A stretch of DNA of 64,000 nt from Sulfurovum riftiae. GTDB taxonomy: Bacteria > Campylobacterota > Campylobacteria > Campylobacterales > Sulfurovaceae. A program made the position numbers and the translations under genes. The stretch is from assembly GCF_001595645.1 (NCBI RefSeq), contig NZ_LNKT01000067.1, positions 62,001-126,000 on the forward strand, in the 5' to 3' direction. Positions 22,270-31,604 of this stretch are shown one piece after another; the first letter of the stretch is position 1, and every line of letters starts with the position of its first letter. The notes beneath the pieces are model-generated. The model saw only the letters and a list, made by a program, of their open reading frames with translations. It searched no databases and was not told where the DNA came from.

Positions 22270-24468
22270 TTACCGCACAGAAAAGTTCTGCAGCGATCTC
22301 AGTTTTTTCTCGTATTCTTCACTCTTCTTCACATTGCCGACCTGTTTGTAATAATAGGCCAGTCCGGAAACGATCTGTCTGTCTCCCGTGTGTTTCGGGT
22401 AGATTGCTTCAAGGACCTTTATAGCCTCCTGGGGGTTTTTCTCCCCAAGTGCTACGGCATAGACATAACTGTATCTTGCATTGTTTTCGTCGAGTTCGAC
22501 TGCTTTTTTGAACTCTTCAAGCGCTTTAACATTCTCTTTGTTCCTGACATACCAAAGCCCCAGACTGTAGTGAAGTGATGCAACCTCAGGCATCTTTTCC
22601 AGTCCCGCTTGTAACAATTCGTATGCCTTTTTGTCTCTTCCAGAACTTCGAAGGAAATCACTGTAGTTAATGTATGCCGGCGCGAACATCGGCTGGAGTC
22701 TCAATGCCTCATTGTAAGCTTTCTCAGCCTCTTCAGGCTTCTTTTGGTTGATGTAGAGCATCGCCAGTGAAAGCTGTGATTCGGGGCGGTCTGCATTGAA
22801 AATGAGCGTATCCTTATATTCCTGCAGGGCTTTCTCCAACAGCAGTCTGTTTCTTTCATCGAGTTGACCGGCGGGGAAAGCGGAGAGTTGGCGTGCAGCC
22901 TCTGTTCTGACGGTTTTGAGAGGATCGGCAAGCATTTTGAACACTTCTCTTATCCGCATATTGGGAGGGAAGGATTCAAGAGCTCTCAAAGCACTCAGAC
23001 GGATCGTACCGTCACTGTTCCTGAGCATCTGCAGTGTGGTGGTATAGGTCTGCTTTGAAGGGTAACTCCCAAGATAGGCTGTAACAGTCGCCTTGGCGAT
23101 ATCGGGTGCATCGCTCATAAGCACTGCATAAAGGCTTTTGGGGGCATCGGCACTGTTTCTTCTCAAACTCTGCATAGCATGTGCAAAGTTCTGTTTACCG
23201 ACCGGTATCTTCCCGTACCACTTTTTTACCGCTTTCGTACTCCATTTGGCATCTTTATCTGTATGGCAGAGATTGCAGGCATTGGGTATCTCCGGCATAT
23301 CAACGGAAATGTCAGGCCGCGGTATGCGGAAACTGTGGTCATTACGGCTGTCCACCCCCATGTAGGTACGTGCCGGCATATGACAGCTGATGCAGCTTGC
23401 CCCGGAACTTCCCTCTTTATGGAAATGGTGTGCCGTCGATGTATATTTCTGCTCTTTGTGGCACTGAAAACAGACCTTGTCCCCTTCTGCTCTCCTGTTC
23501 AACGTATGGGGATTGTGACAGTCGGAGCAGGTCACCCCTTTGGCATACATCTTGCTCTGCAGGAAGGAGTTGTAGACATAAACCTCGTCCTGGATCTTGC
23601 CGTCTGCAAAGTAAAGGCCCTCCGTCAATTGTGCAGGCAGATAGTGGTCCCGGAATTTATCGGCCGGTTTGAAAGTATCGTCCAGTTGGGAACGCCGGGA
23701 GTGACATCTGGCACATACTTCGATCTCCTGACGGTTAATGGTGCTTTTGAGTGTCGTTGTATTGACATCCCATCTTCCTTTTTTATACTGTAGGGAAAGC
23801 GGGAACCCTTTATGGGCAGGATCTCCTTCCTGCTGCTTCGTCCAGGCCAAATGCTTGGATGCAGGTCCGTGGCACGCCTCACAGGAGACATTGATGACAT
23901 CCCAGGTCGTATGATAGCTTTTCGTTTGGGGGTCATAGTTCTTTTTGAGATTGGTACTGTGACAGTCGGCACACATGAAGTTCCAGTTGAAGTTGATGCC
24001 TGTCCAGTGCAGTACGTCCCCCGCTTTGATCACTTCGTCCTGATGGATATGAAACCAGCGCTGCCCGCCTTCCTCTTTACTGCGGCTGTCCCAGGCGATA
24101 TCGGGTACCTGGTATCTGCCATCGGGAAACTTGATGAGATACTGCTGCAGCGGATAGACACCGAAAGTATATGCCACTTCATAATCGTGAAGCTTGCCAT
24201 CCTCGCCATCTGTACGAATGAAGAATTTCTTCCCCTTTTTATAAAAGCTGTTTTTTATACCATGGAGTTCAAATGTCGCGTTGTCAAAATCCCCTACGAC
24301 CGTCTTGTCGTTCGGCTCTTTCATCGCCAGATCATGATGCGACCCTTTCCACTCCTTTGTCTCTTTACTGTGGCACGATGCACAGGCACTGTCACCGACA
24401 TAAGTCGCATTGTTGTCTGCCATCAGTACAGAGAGGAAAAGGAGGAGTAGAAAAAAGAGTTTTCTCAT
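22270..24468 (-). CDS. Octahaem c-type cytochrome fused to HEAT and TPR repeats
   Basis: 732 aa with a signal peptide (1-17, LSVLMA). Eight CxxCH sites occur between about residues 30 and 415: CASCH, CADCH, CEACH, CARCH, CSDCH, CFQCH, CISCH, CNLCH. The first part resembles the cytochrome c554-like multihaem family. A HEAT-like segment (about 455-530) and then about five TPR units (about 540-725, e.g. AEKAYNEALRLQPMFAPAYI) follow, which should bind a partner protein. It is periplasmic. Electron donor and acceptor cannot be told; nitrogen or sulfur compound redox is possible. It has its own ribosome site (AAGG) and no cotranscribed neighbour. Confidence 0.85.
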   Translation of the reverse strand: MRKLFFLLLLFLSVLMADNNATYVGDSACASCHSKETKEWKGSHHDLAMKEPNDKTVVGDFDNATFELHGIKNSFYKKGKKFFIRTDGEDGKLHDYEVAYTFGVYPLQQYLIKFPDGRYQVPDIAWDSRSKEEGGQRWFHIHQDEVIKAGDVLHWTGINFNWNFMCADCHSTNLKKNYDPQTKSYHTTWDVINVSCEACHGPASKHLAWTKQQEGDPAHKGFPLSLQYKKGRWDVNTTTLKSTINRQEIEVCARCHSRRSQLDDTFKPADKFRDHYLPAQLTEGLYFADGKIQDEVYVYNSFLQSKMYAKGVTCSDCHNPHTLNRRAEGDKVCFQCHKEQKYTSTAHHFHKEGSSGASCISCHMPARTYMGVDSRNDHSFRIPRPDISVDMPEIPNACNLCHTDKDAKWSTKAVKKWYGKIPVGKQNFAHAMQSLRRNSADAPKSLYAVLMSDAPDIAKATVTAYLGSYPSKQTYTTTLQMLRNSDGTIRLSALRALESFPPNMRIREVFKMLADPLKTVRTEAARQLSAFPAGQLDERNRLLLEKALQEYKDTLIFNADRPESQLSLAMLYINQKKPEEAEKAYNEALRLQPMFAPAYINYSDFLRSSGRDKKAYELLQAGLEKMPEVASLHYSLGLWYVRNKENVKALEEFKKAVELDENNARYSYVYAVALGEKNPQEAIKVLEAIYPKHTGDRQIVSGLAYYYKQVGNVKKSEEYEKKLRSLQNFSVR

Positions 24469-24725
24469 GGTTATTTGCCTTATAGATTTTGTGTTTCAAC
24501 TTTAAAAGTATCCTTTATATCTTTCGATTGCCGGATACAGAACTGTTTTCAACACTCAAGGGATTCAGACGTTTGATCAGATGATACTTGCAAAAGAGTT
24601 TCAATGCCGAAAATTTTGTCTTGTATGTTCTATAAAACAGTACTGTTTTCTTCCTGAAATAGAAGAGTAGAGAAACAATAGCGAGCAGCGTTCTTGCACT
24701 TTATACCGGACGAAGCCGACGAAGG
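24469..24725. other. 257-base intergenic region
   Basis: It lies between ppsA and the cytochrome gene, both on the minus strand. The minus strand has a 60-codon open frame (about 24510-24690) with a hydrophobic start but no usable initiation codon, so I do not call a gene. No clear hairpin or promoter pair was found. Confidence 0.3.
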
Positions 24726-27140
24726 CTACCTTCCCAGCTTTTTCTCTACTTCTACGATCCTGGGCAGAGTACTGAGTACGGAGTCGGGATTGAGGCTGAT
24801 AGAGTCGATACCCAGTTTGACCAGGAACTCCGCCACTTCAGGATAGTCCGAAGGTGCCTGTCCGCAGATGCCGCTGTGGCGTTTGTTGCGCTGCGCCCCC
24901 TCTACGGCCATCTCTATCATCTTCATGACACCGGGGTCCCGTTCGTCATAGTCGAAAGCGACGATCTCACTGTCACGATCGACCCCAAGCGTCAGCTGTG
25001 TCAGGTCATTGCTGCCGATGCTGAAACCGTCAAAGACCTCGCTGAAACCGTCAATGGAGATGACATTGTTCGGGATCTCGCACATGACGTAGACCTGCAG
25101 ACCGTTCTCTCCGCGTTTCAGGCCGTATTTCTCCATCGTCTCTATCACCCGTTTTCCTTCATCGACACGGCGGCAGAAGGGGATCATCAAAATGACATTG
25201 TCAAAGCCCATCTCGTCACGTACGCGCTTCATGGCCGCACATTCCAGAGAGAAGCCCTCTTCATAGGCGGGATGGGCATAACGCGCCGCTCCCCTGAAGC
25301 CGATCATAGGATTGGCTTCGAACGGTTCGAAGAACTTGCCGCCGAGCAGTGTGGCGTATTCGTTGGACTTGAAGTCGCTCATTCGCACCACACAGGGTTT
25401 GGGGTAGACCGTTGCCGCGATGGTCGCTACCCCTTCCGAGAGGCGCTTGATGAAGAAATCTTCCATAGAGTCAAAAGATTCGCTGAGTGCTTCCAGTGCT
25501 TCCCTTGTCTTTGCATCGACCTTCTCCGGGTGTTTCAGTGCCATCGGATGGGCTTTGATGTATTCGTTGATGATGAATTCCATACGCGCCAGTCCGATAC
25601 CGTCGACAGGCAGAGAAGCGAGGGAAAAAGCAATATCCGGGTTACCGAGATTCATCATGATCTCTGTTTTGGTCTTCGGCAGATCGCTCAGGTCGGTTTT
25701 GACGATCTCGAAGTCGAGTTTCCCTTCGTAGACATACCCATTCTCGCCCTCGGCACAACTCACTGTCACTTCCTGTCCGTTTTTAAGCACGTCGGTGGCA
25801 TTGTCGGAGCCGACCACCGCCGGTATACCAAGTTCCCTGCTGACGATGGCGGCATGGCAGGTGCGCCCTCCTCTGTTCGTGACGATGGCAGAGGCTATCT
25901 TCATTACAGGTTCCCAGTCCGGCGTTGTTGTATCGGCCAGCAGGACCTCTCCTGCTTTGAATTCGTTCAGGGCTGAGGCATCGGGAATATAGCGCACCTT
26001 CCCCGTACCGATCTTGGTGCCGACCGCCCTCCCTGTCACCAGGACCCTTCCTTTCTCTTTGAGCCGGTACATCTCCAGGATATTGCCTTTTTTCTGAGAC
26101 TCTACCGTTTCAGGGCGTGCCTGTACCATATAGAGCTGTCCGTCAATACCATCCTTCGCCCACTCCATATCCATCGGTTTGTCGTAGCCCGCCTCTTTGG
26201 AGTAGTGTTTCTCCACTTTGATGGCATACCCGGCCAATACCATGATCTCTTCATCACTGATACTGAACTGTTTTCTCTCTTCTTCCGGTGTTTCGATATT
26301 TCGGGTGTATTCCGCGGCGATGCTTCCCGTGCTCAGTGTGTCGGTAAAGACCATCTTGAGCGCTTTTCTGCCGAGTCGCCGTTTGAGTACACTGCGGTAC
26401 CCTTTTTCAAAAGTCGGTTTGTGCACATAGAAACTGTCGGGGTCTATGGTCCCCTGCACGACATTCTCACCCAGGCCGTACGTCGCATTTATGAAGACGA
26501 CATCGTTGAATCCGGTCTCCGTATCGAGACTGAACATCACGCCGCTTGCCCCTATATCACTGCGTATCATTTTCATGACCACCACAGAGAGGTGAACTTT
26601 AAAATAATCAAATCCGTTATCGTGTTTATAGTGGATAGAGCGGTCCGTGAAATTGGAAGCCAGACAGCGTTTATAGGCATCGAGCAATGCCTCTTCTGAA
26701 GAGATATTCAGATAGGTGTCATTCTGTCCGGCAAAAGAAGCTTCGGGAGAATCCTCCGCTGTCGCCGAGGACCGTACGGCCAGAGAAAGTCCCTCTCCGT
26801 ATTCCTCTTTCAGTGCCTTGTATCCCCCGAGTATCTCATTTTTCAGATCTTCCGGCAGTTCACAGGCATCGATGATCTCCCGGCATGCCGCTCCGCGTTT
26901 TTGGAGTTGTGTGACATCGGAAGGGTCCAGGTCATCAAGCTGGTCATGCAGTTTTTCCCAAGCCCCATTTACTTTCAACACATAATCATAGGCCTCGGCC
27001 GTAACAGCAAAACCGTTGGGCACCCGAACCCCTTCAGCCGTCAGATGCCGGTACATCTCACCCAGAGAAGCATTCTTGCCGCCTACTTCATCTACATCCT
27101 GTATACCTATCTCTTCAAACCATTTGATATATACTGCCAT
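24726..27140 (-). CDS. ppsA: Phosphoenolpyruvate synthase
   Basis: 804 aa from the ATG at 27140 (AAAGGA six bases upstream). The N-terminal ATP-grasp domain starts with GGKNASLGEMY (about 20-30) and has SSATAEDSPEASFAGQ (about 128-143). The phosphohistidine swivel domain has GGRTCHAAIVSRELGIPAVVG (about 418-438, catalytic His). The C-terminal PEP/pyruvate TIM barrel includes GSNDLTQLTLGVDRDS. It converts pyruvate, ATP and water to PEP, AMP and phosphate: the entry to gluconeogenesis from the reverse TCA cycle. It lies just downstream of E3, E2 and an aldolase on the same strand. Confidence 0.95.
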   Translation of the reverse strand: MAVYIKWFEEIGIQDVDEVGGKNASLGEMYRHLTAEGVRVPNGFAVTAEAYDYVLKVNGAWEKLHDQLDDLDPSDVTQLQKRGAACREIIDACELPEDLKNEILGGYKALKEEYGEGLSLAVRSSATAEDSPEASFAGQNDTYLNISSEEALLDAYKRCLASNFTDRSIHYKHDNGFDYFKVHLSVVVMKMIRSDIGASGVMFSLDTETGFNDVVFINATYGLGENVVQGTIDPDSFYVHKPTFEKGYRSVLKRRLGRKALKMVFTDTLSTGSIAAEYTRNIETPEEERKQFSISDEEIMVLAGYAIKVEKHYSKEAGYDKPMDMEWAKDGIDGQLYMVQARPETVESQKKGNILEMYRLKEKGRVLVTGRAVGTKIGTGKVRYIPDASALNEFKAGEVLLADTTTPDWEPVMKIASAIVTNRGGRTCHAAIVSRELGIPAVVGSDNATDVLKNGQEVTVSCAEGENGYVYEGKLDFEIVKTDLSDLPKTKTEIMMNLGNPDIAFSLASLPVDGIGLARMEFIINEYIKAHPMALKHPEKVDAKTREALEALSESFDSMEDFFIKRLSEGVATIAATVYPKPCVVRMSDFKSNEYATLLGGKFFEPFEANPMIGFRGAARYAHPAYEEGFSLECAAMKRVRDEMGFDNVILMIPFCRRVDEGKRVIETMEKYGLKRGENGLQVYVMCEIPNNVISIDGFSEVFDGFSIGSNDLTQLTLGVDRDSEIVAFDYDERDPGVMKMIEMAVEGAQRNKRHSGICGQAPSDYPEVAEFLVKLGIDSISLNPDSVLSTLPRIVEVEKKLGR

Positions 27141-27176
27141 TGACAATCCTTTCTTGTATTACCATTTCAATACTGT

Positions 27177-28505
27177 TTATAGATGAAGGAAACATTTTTC
27201 CAAACTTTCACTGAATGTCGGATGTGCCAGGATCGTCCGTTTTGCAAGATCGGCATCCATCTCCCCTGCAATGGCCATGGCAACGATCGCGATGAGCTCT
27301 TCCGCCTGTGGTGCGAAGAGCTCTGCACCGACAATGAAATTCTCTTCGTCACTGTAAACGGCCATCATACCAAGATCGGCATCGTGTATATGCGGATAGG
27401 GCAATCCGTTCAGAGGGACACTGCTTTCATGATAGTGTATACCTTCATCCTGCAGTTGGGAACGGGTCTTTCCCACATAGGCATAGGAACAGGGCAGCGT
27501 ATGAATGAACTTGACGACACTATCCATCATGACCGTATCGGGTTTTTTTCCCAAAATGCGGCGTACAACGTAAAGCACTTCCGCCCTTGCCGCATGGGCA
27601 AGCTGTATTTTACCGTTACAGTCGCCGACGGCATAATGGTCTGCAAGTGTCGTCTCGAAGTGTACATCGGTCTCGATACCCCGTTTTCCTATCTCTATCT
27701 CGTTTGTCTGAATGACATCTGTATTGCTGCGGCGGCCGGTCGCGACCAGCAGTTTGGGTACAGAATGCTCTTTACCGTCTTCAAAGACAATATGCACGCC
27801 CTGCTCTCTCTTTTGTGCTGTTTTGATCGAATGCTCCGGCAAAAGTGTTACACCGAGCTTTTCAAACTGCTTCTTCAACTGGTTCGAGATCATCGGATGC
27901 GCTTTTTTCAGCAGTGTATCATGCCGCCATATCAGCTCTGTCTCCACACCTGCAGCTGCAAAGAATGCTGCCATTTCCAGGCCTATGGCACCGCTTCCGT
28001 ACACGGCAATCTTCTCAGGAAGCTCCTGCATGCCAAGTACCTCGTCACTGCTGATGACAGCATCCCCGTCATAAACGATGCCTTCCGGTATGAACGGATG
28101 TGACCCTGTCCCGATAACGATCTTTTCTGCCGTGACGGTACGCGTATCGACCCTGACGGTATAGGGGGCAATGAGTACCCCTTCCCCTTTGATCAGTTCG
28201 ACATCGCTGCACTGTCTGGTGATCGCTCCGGTCGCCATCGAGAGCATACTCTCCTTCTCTTCATCGAGTTTTGCCAGATCTAAGCGGATACTTCCCGAGA
28301 AATGGCTCTTTTTCGAAGCACGGACCGTTTCAGCGGCCTGCAAATACATCTTGGAGGGGATACAGCCGTTATGCAGGCAGGTCCCGCCCAGGTGTTCCAT
28401 CTTCTTTTCCACCAATGCCGTGCGCAGTCCTGCTTTCGCTGCGGTTACCGCGCCTGCATAGTTCAAACCGCCGCCCAGAAAAAGGATATCGTAGTCATAG
28501 GTCAT
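27177..28505 (-). CDS. lpdA: Dihydrolipoamide dehydrogenase (E3)
   Basis: 442 aa. FAD-binding GGGLNYAGAVTAAKAG (about 11-26) is a variant of the usual GGGPGG loop. The redox disulfide is in GGTCLHNGCIPSK (about 40-52), NAD binding in YGSGAIGLEMAAFF (about 173-186), second FAD strand YAVGDCNG (about 295-302), and the C-terminal His-Glu pair in AHPTFSESLEKCF. It reoxidises lipoyl groups of the E2 component with NAD+. Its start overlaps the E2 stop by 4 bp, so the two are coupled. Confidence 0.9.
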   Translation of the reverse strand: MTYDYDILFLGGGLNYAGAVTAAKAGLRTALVEKKMEHLGGTCLHNGCIPSKMYLQAAETVRASKKSHFSGSIRLDLAKLDEEKESMLSMATGAITRQCSDVELIKGEGVLIAPYTVRVDTRTVTAEKIVIGTGSHPFIPEGIVYDGDAVISSDEVLGMQELPEKIAVYGSGAIGLEMAAFFAAAGVETELIWRHDTLLKKAHPMISNQLKKQFEKLGVTLLPEHSIKTAQKREQGVHIVFEDGKEHSVPKLLVATGRRSNTDVIQTNEIEIGKRGIETDVHFETTLADHYAVGDCNGKIQLAHAARAEVLYVVRRILGKKPDTVMMDSVVKFIHTLPCSYAYVGKTRSQLQDEGIHYHESSVPLNGLPYPHIHDADLGMMAVYSDEENFIVGAELFAPQAEELIAIVAMAIAGEMDADLAKRTILAHPTFSESLEKCFLHL

Positions 28506-29791
28506 CGTGTTGCCTCCCTGAAGAACATGGCATCCTGTGCCAATGCTTTGAGTTCCTGCATGAACAGTGCCGCCTGATACCCGTTGACGATCCGGTGATC
28601 GACCGTCAGGGTAATGGTGATCTGGCTGTCTATTTCGCTGCCGATCGCTGCAATGGCACAGTCATCTTTGTTGATCATGGCATCAAACTGCTCTATTCCG
28701 GTCATCCCCAGATTGGAGATACCAAAGGTCGAACCCGTCAGGTCTTCTTTTGTCAGGTTCCGTTCCCTGATCTTCGTTTTGAACTGCTGCAGTTCTTTGG
28801 CGAGCATAGCCACTGTCTTTTTGTTGACCATCCTGAAAACAGGCATATACAGATACTCCCCGCTGGCCACGGCAACAGAGATGGATGCATTCGGCCAGAG
28901 CTGCATCTGTCCATCCGTCAATGTCAGACGGAAATATTTCTGCCGCATCATCGCTTCACCGAAAAGTTTGATGAGCCAGACAGTGACCGTAAGTTCTTTG
29001 CTCACATAGCGGTTCAACAGGCTCGCATCGATATGGTCCGTCATATGGTAGACCGGTTTTTTCAGCGCATTATTCACAATGGATATCATCGCCTTGTGCG
29101 GCATATCGAGCGGTTCCGGCAGTGGAACCTCATGGGTTTCAATATAGCTTCTTACCTCTGCATCATCATGCTTTTTACCGCTTTCGAACAGGTCGGCAGA
29201 CAGATGATAGCGTCTGATCAGTTCGAGCGCTTTGGGGGTAAAATAGCGATGCAGCCAATATGCTTTTACATCTGCTGAATGTGCCGGAACAGGCAATTTG
29301 CCTTCCTTTTGCAGTGTCTCTATATCGAGTCCATATTTGGCCGCGATTGCTCTCGCTCTGGGTGATGCATTCCCCTCGGTGTAAGTAGACTTCTCACCTG
29401 CGGAGGTATTGGAGATCCCTGCAAGCATATCGATGGTATTTGATGAAGAGGATTGGACTTTGGCAGGCTCTCTTTTTGTTTCAGGGACAGGCTGAACCCT
29501 TGGATGTTTCTCTTTGGGTAACGCTGCTGACTGGGCAGAACTCCTGGAGGATACATTTGTATCAATTACTGCCATGGCAGTCCCGACGGGAACGATCGTC
29601 CCCGGCTCTATCAGGATCTCTTTGACTCTGCCGCTTTTGAAGGTCTGTATCTCCATGACCGCCTTGTCGCTCTCCACTTCAGCAATCACATCACCGTTCC
29701 TAACGACATCCCCCGGCTTGATCTTCCATTCGACCAGCTGTCCCTCATCCATCGAATCCGAAAGCCGGGGCATGACGATTTTATAGTCCAT
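28502..29791 (-). CDS. Dihydrolipoamide acyltransferase (E2) of a 2-oxoacid dehydrogenase
   Basis: 429 aa, start MDYKIVMPRLSDSMDEG; the upstream extension to 29836 overlaps the aldolase gene and is rejected. A single lipoyl domain (1-78) has the lipoyl lysine in VESDKAVMEI (about Lys42). A linker leads to a peripheral subunit-binding domain (ASPRARAIAAKYGLDIETL, about 137-155) and the catalytic domain (about 200-429) with STFGISNLGMTG. The catalytic DHRxxDG motif reads VDHRIVNGYQAA: the His is present but the Asp is Asn. The substrate is most likely pyruvate. No E1 gene is in the window. Confidence 0.85.
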   Translation of the reverse strand: MDYKIVMPRLSDSMDEGQLVEWKIKPGDVVRNGDVIAEVESDKAVMEIQTFKSGRVKEILIEPGTIVPVGTAMAVIDTNVSSRSSAQSAALPKEKHPRVQPVPETKREPAKVQSSSSNTIDMLAGISNTSAGEKSTYTEGNASPRARAIAAKYGLDIETLQKEGKLPVPAHSADVKAYWLHRYFTPKALELIRRYHLSADLFESGKKHDDAEVRSYIETHEVPLPEPLDMPHKAMISIVNNALKKPVYHMTDHIDASLLNRYVSKELTVTVWLIKLFGEAMMRQKYFRLTLTDGQMQLWPNASISVAVASGEYLYMPVFRMVNKKTVAMLAKELQQFKTKIRERNLTKEDLTGSTFGISNLGMTGIEQFDAMINKDDCAIAAIGSEIDSQITITLTVDHRIVNGYQAALFMQELKALAQDAMFFREATR

Positions 29792-29795
29792 TGTC

Positions 29796-30698
29796 TCAGC
29801 CTTCAAGTATCTGCAATGCCTCTTCGACAGAAGCATTTCTGACCGTTACCGCATAGATCGCATTTGCCATACGAACGGCTTCCTCAAGCGGACGCTGATG
29901 AATGTTTCGGCCTGTACCGTTACCGCGGCTTCCGCCATGATGTATCTGCTGATACAGTTCCAACAGGAAAGCCTCTTCGTCTCTTCTGTCTCCGCCTTCG
30001 CAGAGTACACCGCTACGCCCTGCCGCTATGGTCACCTCTTTCAGGCCGTCAGTGTCAAGTATACCATCAATATAAGGCACCTTCAGTTTTACAAAATCTG
30101 CTCCCAGCGCAGCTCCGACACCTGCTGCACCGGCAATGAGATGCCTGTCATGCTGATCTTTGACGAAATTGCCTTTGGGATAGATCCAAAGGACAGCGAT
30201 CCATCCGTTCAAATGTGCTTCATGCACAATGCGTGCCGCTTCCCGCAGCATCGCATGCTCATGTTCACTGCCGATGTAAAGGGTGTATCCCACACCGCGT
30301 ATATCCAGTCCGCTGCTCTTTTGAAAGCGAACGATATCGTCCACTTCAAGCCACTGTTGAGAATAAGGGTCTTTTGCACTGTAGGGAATAAGATTGGTCT
30401 TGGCATTGAGTTTCACCAGATAGGGGATATCACTGTAGTCGCGTCCGTAACGGCTGATCAGACCGAACTGTGTAGCAAAGACACCGATGTCAGCCTGTGA
30501 GGCTATCTTGAAAAGATGTTCCGGGTCGTTGTCTTCAAGAGGTATGCCCTCACCGTAAAAGTCATTGTTCAGGTGTTCTACTTTCTGATCGCCGGCAAAG
30601 AGCATCAGACGGCCGCTGCCGCCGGTCGTCTCTTCAAAGTTTTCTACAAACGCTTTTTCTTTATCGGCAGGAACATCTGCGGGGAGGGTCAATTGCAT
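29796..30698 (-). CDS. Class I fructose-bisphosphate aldolase, archaeal (DeoC/FbaB) type
   Basis: 300 aa. A TIM-barrel protein with LMLFAGDQKVEHLN at the N-terminus, the Schiff-base lysine strand DFVKLKVPY (about 215-223), SGVLCEGGDRRDEEAF and the phosphate-binding end GSRGNGTGRNIHQRP (about 257-271). This family cleaves or forms fructose 1,6-bisphosphate and in gluconeogenic prokaryotes runs toward synthesis. AGGAGACG precedes the ATG. It lies directly upstream of E2, with a 4-base gap between stop and start. Exact substrate is inferred from family. Confidence 0.8.
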   Translation of the reverse strand: MQLTLPADVPADKEKAFVENFEETTGGSGRLMLFAGDQKVEHLNNDFYGEGIPLEDNDPEHLFKIASQADIGVFATQFGLISRYGRDYSDIPYLVKLNAKTNLIPYSAKDPYSQQWLEVDDIVRFQKSSGLDIRGVGYTLYIGSEHEHAMLREAARIVHEAHLNGWIAVLWIYPKGNFVKDQHDRHLIAGAAGVGAALGADFVKLKVPYIDGILDTDGLKEVTIAAGRSGVLCEGGDRRDEEAFLLELYQQIHHGGSRGNGTGRNIHQRPLEEAVRMANAIYAVTVRNASVEEALQILEG

Positions 30699-30727
30699 GT
30701 CGTCTCCTAATTAGGTAGTTTTACAGT

Positions 30728-31552
30728 TTAAAAAATGAACAGATCGGTTTTAATGGCAGAGAGCAACTCTTTGGAGATCGTGTCTTCGAAAAGGAAATTT
30801 GCATTCTCCGAATGCAGGACCAAAAGATCCGCCTGCTGTGTATTGATATACTCGATGAAGTCCATATCGAACTCATTTACAAGTTCACCCGGAAGGCCGG
30901 TCTCTTTTTTGAGTGCTTCAAATTCCTCTTTCTGTTCTTCATACATCTCCTGATCCAGTTCCATATCGACGGCAGGGTCAAGAGGAAGGGCAGCAAAATC
31001 TGTATCGAAAATATAATTTTCCACGATATAGGAAGGTTCGTAAAGCAGTTTGATGCTTGCAGAAGGGAAGAGTGTTTTCATGTCACGGATGAAAGCAGCG
31101 TTGTTCTCATTCAGATCCACAGGAAAAAGGATCTGTTCATACATTTTGGGTTCGGACTTCATTACGAGAAGAGGAGAAGAGACTTTTCGTGCCAGTACAG
31201 GGGTGATCTCTTCATGATAAAAGGAGATGATACAGGTCTGCCCTTCTCCCTTGTCCAATGCAAGTACCTGGTCCACCGTCTCTGACTCTTTTATAAATAT
31301 CGCATAGGAGGAGGTATTCCCCAGTCTCTCCAGTGTGGTTTCGATCTCTTTTTCCACACGTTCGCTGTCGAGACCTTCTGTTTCACTACGTTTGAAGTAG
31401 TCAGGCAGTTCGAAGAGAGGGCTCTGATGTATATAAAGTATTTCCATCACCGCAGCATGCCCCTCGCACAGCCTGATCGCCTGTCTAAGCAGGCTTTCTA
31501 TCTTATCTGTTTCCTGAATGACCACCAGTACTTTTTCTATTTTCTCCAACAT
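30728..31552 (-). CDS. Universal stress protein, tandem UspA-like domains
   Basis: 274 aa in two alpha/beta halves. The first is EKVLVVIQETDKIESLLRQA (about 6-25) to about residue 130. The second begins EQILFPVDLNENNAAFIRDM (about 137-156) and ends ADLLVLHSENANFLFEDTIS. The ATP-binding GxxGx9G(S/T) loop of typical UspA is not seen in either half, so nucleotide binding is doubtful. Cytosolic. AAGGAGAG precedes the ATG. It sits with the YfdX, H+-ATPase and aldolase genes in what reads as a stress/energy gene run. Confidence 0.7.
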   Translation of the reverse strand: MLEKIEKVLVVIQETDKIESLLRQAIRLCEGHAAVMEILYIHQSPLFELPDYFKRSETEGLDSERVEKEIETTLERLGNTSSYAIFIKESETVDQVLALDKGEGQTCIISFYHEEITPVLARKVSSPLLVMKSEPKMYEQILFPVDLNENNAAFIRDMKTLFPSASIKLLYEPSYIVENYIFDTDFAALPLDPAVDMELDQEMYEEQKEEFEALKKETGLPGELVNEFDMDFIEYINTQQADLLVLHSENANFLFEDTISKELLSAIKTDLFIF

Positions 31553-31604
31553 ATCTCTCTCCTTTATGCCTCTATTATATCACAGGCAGAACACTCTATT
31601 TAAT

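Noticed and set aside
22208-22290. Coiled-coil-like tail (KALEAEIEKLKERL) in another frame just past the cytochrome stop
   Set aside because: It would need a frameshift of the cytochrome gene, and that frame has its own stop just upstream; probably chance or a remnant.
24510-24690. Sixty-codon hydrophobic minus-strand frame between ppsA and the cytochrome
   Set aside because: No usable start codon or ribosome site; could be a gene remnant but support is too thin.
24876-25976. 366-codon plus-strand open frame inside ppsA
   Set aside because: Shadow of a highly conserved enzyme gene in a GC-richer region; no recognisable domain.
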